Below are positions 63,935-64,000 of a stretch of DNA of 64,000 bases, one piece after another. The DNA lies in the NCBI RefSeq assembly GCF_007833215.1, contig NZ_CP042239.1, positions 1,488,001 through 1,552,000 of the forward strand. The letters run 5' to 3'. The position numbers and the translations under genes are program-made. How positions within the stretch are numbered: the first letter of the stretch is position 1; every line of letters starts with the position of its first letter. This stretch comes from Sphingomonas suaedae (GTDB lineage: Bacteria > Pseudomonadota > Alphaproteobacteria > Sphingomonadales > Sphingomonadaceae). The notes under the pieces were generated by a model, which made no database searches, was not told the DNA's origin, and was given only the letters and a program-made list of their open reading frames with translations.

Positions 63935-64000
63935 ATGAGCACGCACCCGCCTCGACAGACCAACGGACGCCGCGATAGCGGCTATTGGGTCGAAGCACCA
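63935..64000 (+). CDS. start of a possible gene running off the window
   Basis: An ATG at 63935 opens a frame with no stop through base 64000 (22 codons; begins MSTHPPRQTNGRRDSGYWVEAP). It is divergent from glnE. Nothing is recognisable yet. A competing frame starts at ATG 63916 but stops after 20 codons. Confidence 0.35.
   Translation, partial: MSTHPPRQTNGRRDSGYWVEAP

Noticed and set aside
61159..63978. Plus-strand open frame of 939 codons opposite glnE
   Set aside because: It is an antisense frame with Arg/His/Gln-rich sequence; glnE has all its expected motifs.

Overview
This window is a 64 kb stretch of chromosome from an alphaproteobacterium of the order Sphingomonadales, most likely Sphingomonas or a close relative. 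The evidence is the high G+C content, the start-codon mix (many GTG and TTG starts), a serine palmitoyltransferase that closely resembles the Sphingomonas enzyme as I remember it, its dedicated acyl carrier protein, the ubiA, gapR-like and tim44-mltA-smr gene neighbourhoods, and several families of GC-rich inverted repeats of the kind that litter sphingomonad genomes. I see no rRNA, integrase, transposase, CRISPR array or prophage; the region is mostly core genome.

Layout. Positions 1-6.4 kb: the 3' end of rpoC with its terminator, a pair of small envelope proteins, a probable iron-uptake pair (TonB-dependent receptor plus PepSY membrane protein) behind a Fur-box-like palindrome, and comM. 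Positions 6.4-10.3 kb: the ribosome/RNase P/membrane-insertion cluster rpmH-rnpA-yidD-yidC-engB, interrupted by repeats. Positions 10.6-19.4 kb: an S9 peptidase, GST, cupin, dapE, a GGDEF/EAL protein, and the smr-mltA-tim44 operon facing secB. Positions 19.5-31.8 kb: secB, murJ, trpS, a TPR protein, gshA, rsmE, an unclassified 281-aa protein, an oxidoreductase, ubiA, pmbA and a CysQ-like phosphatase. Positions 31.8-44.9 kb: an XpaC/TelA pair, two secreted unknowns, typA, an OmpA-like protein, ruvCAB, a hemerythrin-like protein, yebC, ybjQ, gapR, an S41 peptidase and an Lrp-type regulator, followed by tRNA-Asp. Positions 45-56.5 kb: an AI-2E-type permease, a frameshifted glpK, then acp-spt, a hybrid histidine kinase, lptF-lptG, a desaturase with a small partner, and a GNAT-like acyltransferase. 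Positions 56.7-64 kb: erpA-xthA, an M23 peptidase, and glnE-bcp-DUF455.

The most interesting stretch is 47.9-56.5 kb. Sphingomonads carry glycosphingolipids in place of LPS. Here the first enzyme of sphingolipid synthesis (spt) and its ACP lie close to both inner-membrane permease subunits of the lipopolysaccharide exporter (lptF, lptG), to a membrane fatty-acid desaturase, and to a GNAT-fold protein that is a candidate bacterial ceramide synthase. I read this as a possible synthesis-and-export neighbourhood for glycosphingolipid; that reading is inference.

A second theme is how far palindromic repeats have entered genes. One encodes about 39 residues inside Smr, one encodes the C-terminus of DapE, one supplies the stop codon of a cupin gene, and one supplies the ribosome-binding site of engB. 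Coordinates of start codons are my choice from Shine-Dalgarno spacing and family length; alternatives are given where the choice is open.
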